From Eutreptiella sp. 'Long Island Sound 2002' (taxonomy: Eukaryota > Euglenozoa > Euglenophyceae > Eutreptiales > Eutreptiaceae): a stretch of DNA of 64,000 nucleotides. Below the pieces are notes generated by a model. The model was not told the origin of the DNA. It saw only the letters and a list, made by a program, of their open reading frames with translations, and did no database searches. The position numbers and the translations under genes are program-made. Location: NCBI GenBank assembly GCA_964036045.1, contig OZ038391.1:43039621-43103620 (forward strand), read 5' to 3'. The first letter of the stretch is position 1, and each line of letters opens with the position of its first letter. This document shows positions 63,323 through 64,000 of this stretch, piece by piece.

Positions 63323-64000
63323 ATGGTGAATTGGCAGGAGGCGGGTAAGACGTGGCCGCAGCCCCACCCCCATGCGGTGCGCCTACTGCGTGGGTTGGTG
63401 TGGGACCAGCACTACCGCCACAGCCATCCCCAGTGCAAAGGCGGCATGCCTGGGAGCTTCGAGCTCCGCGAGGATATGGGCGCCGACCGCCTGCAGGCAG
63501 CTGAAGACTGGCTGCGGGTGGAAGGGTATGCCTACCGCTTCGGAAAGAAGCGCTGGAGGGTCTGGACCCGGCCAGACAGGCCCGGCGAAGGGCTGCGCCC
63601 CGACGGGATTGAGGAGGACGAGAACCCCAACGAGTACCCGTCGGGCGCCACGATCAACGTCTCCATGTGGGACATGATCAAGAAGAAGTTCCCGGAGCCG
63701 GGGAACGAGCGCACGCTGCAAGGCAGCAGCAGCAGCGCATCTCCTGGGAAGGAGAAGCGTTCCGCCGGGGACAGGAAGCGGGACAGGAAATGGCGGGAAT
63801 ACCAGGAATCCCTGGCCGCCGAAGCCGCCCAAGGCGCCAAGGGCGGAACCCCAGCCCCCAGCCCCCAACGGGCCAGTGGCGGTCACCACCCCGGCCACAC
63901 CACCCTTGGCGAATTCCTGGAAGTCGCCAAGCAGGCCAAGGCCAAGCCCCAACAGCTGCACCTGAGGAAGTCAGGCCCGAGCAGCGACGTGGAGTCGGCC
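63323..64000 (+). CDS. Unidentified protein, N-terminal part, runs off the window
   Basis: An ATG in a good context (aaccatgg) at 63,323 opens a frame with no stop to the window end, at least 226 codons. It starts VNWQEAGKTWPQPHPHAVRL. It includes a compact segment, ADRLQAAEDWLRVEGYAYRF then KKRWRVWTRPD, an acidic stretch (EEDENPNEYPSG), MWDMIKKKFPEPG, and a charged low-complexity region (GKEKRSAGDRKRDRKWREY). High GC at third positions supports coding. I do not recognise the family. An upstream frame at 63,058-63,348, open from an acceptor-like accgcag at 63,050, overlaps in another phase and is the alternative reading. Confidence 0.45.
   Translation, partial: MVNWQEAGKTWPQPHPHAVRLLRGLVWDQHYRHSHPQCKGGMPGSFELREDMGADRLQAAEDWLRVEGYAYRFGKKRWRVWTRPDRPGEGLRPDGIEEDENPNEYPSGATINVSMWDMIKKKFPEPGNERTLQGSSSSASPGKEKRSAGDRKRDRKWREYQESLAAEAAQGAKGGTPAPSPQRASGGHHPGHTTLGEFLEVAKQAKAKPQQLHLRKSGPSSDVESA

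Overview
The window looks like a large, repeat-rich nuclear genome of a unicellular eukaryote, probably a microalga of the alveolate/dinoflagellate type. The grounds are a host gene cut into small exons by kilobase introns, long microsatellites, and retroelement families in several states of decay. I found no bacterial operons, rRNA genes, intact tRNA genes or CRISPR arrays. The lineage is an inference and rests partly on a weak spliced-leader-like match at 6005-6019.

Layout. 1-4.27 kb: mostly noncoding, with one unidentified minus-strand frame. 4.27-13.64 kb (+): seven exons that together encode the C-terminal part of an M16 metalloprotease (insulin-degrading enzyme/nardilysin family); all exon phases agree and the sum is 1,140 bp ending in a stop. 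13.6-19.7 kb: repeats and microsatellites, no gene recognised. 19.7-21.35 kb (+): frame-broken 3' part of a LINE with an RNase H domain. 21.7-22.56 kb: degenerate array of a roughly 112-bp unit.

23,246-34,636 (-): a nearly complete Ty3/Gypsy element of 11.4 kb, called Ty3-1 here. It has two 786-bp LTRs, a 5-bp target duplication (TTCAA), a tRNA-iMet-type primer site, a polypurine tract, and Gag, protease, RT, RNase H, integrase and chromodomain. Its reading frame is broken by three in-frame stops and two +1 shifts, and both shifts can be placed on a TTT_CGN motif.

34.7-40.3 kb: GC-rich block holding thirteen copies of a 211-bp repeat and then a strand-asymmetric A-poor tract. 40.9-41.7 kb: second copy of the segment that flanks Ty3-1. 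43,052-46,640: three tandem copies of a unit of about 1,196 bp. 46.6-47.1 kb and 54.2-56.2 kb: pieces of a second, older Ty3/Gypsy element (Ty3-2), split by a nested non-autonomous LTR element at 47,150-54,146 (+). That element has 1,395-bp LTRs and target duplication TTGTC. It encodes only a long coiled-coil Gag-like protein whose ATG lies inside the 5' LTR. 56.2-60.1 kb: two arrays of a 65-bp repeat in opposite orientation. 60.2-63.0 kb: nothing recognised. 63.3-64 kb (+): the start of an unidentified GC-rich gene running off the window.

No pathway links these parts. The window is one host protease gene beside a retroelement and satellite cluster with at least one clear nesting event.
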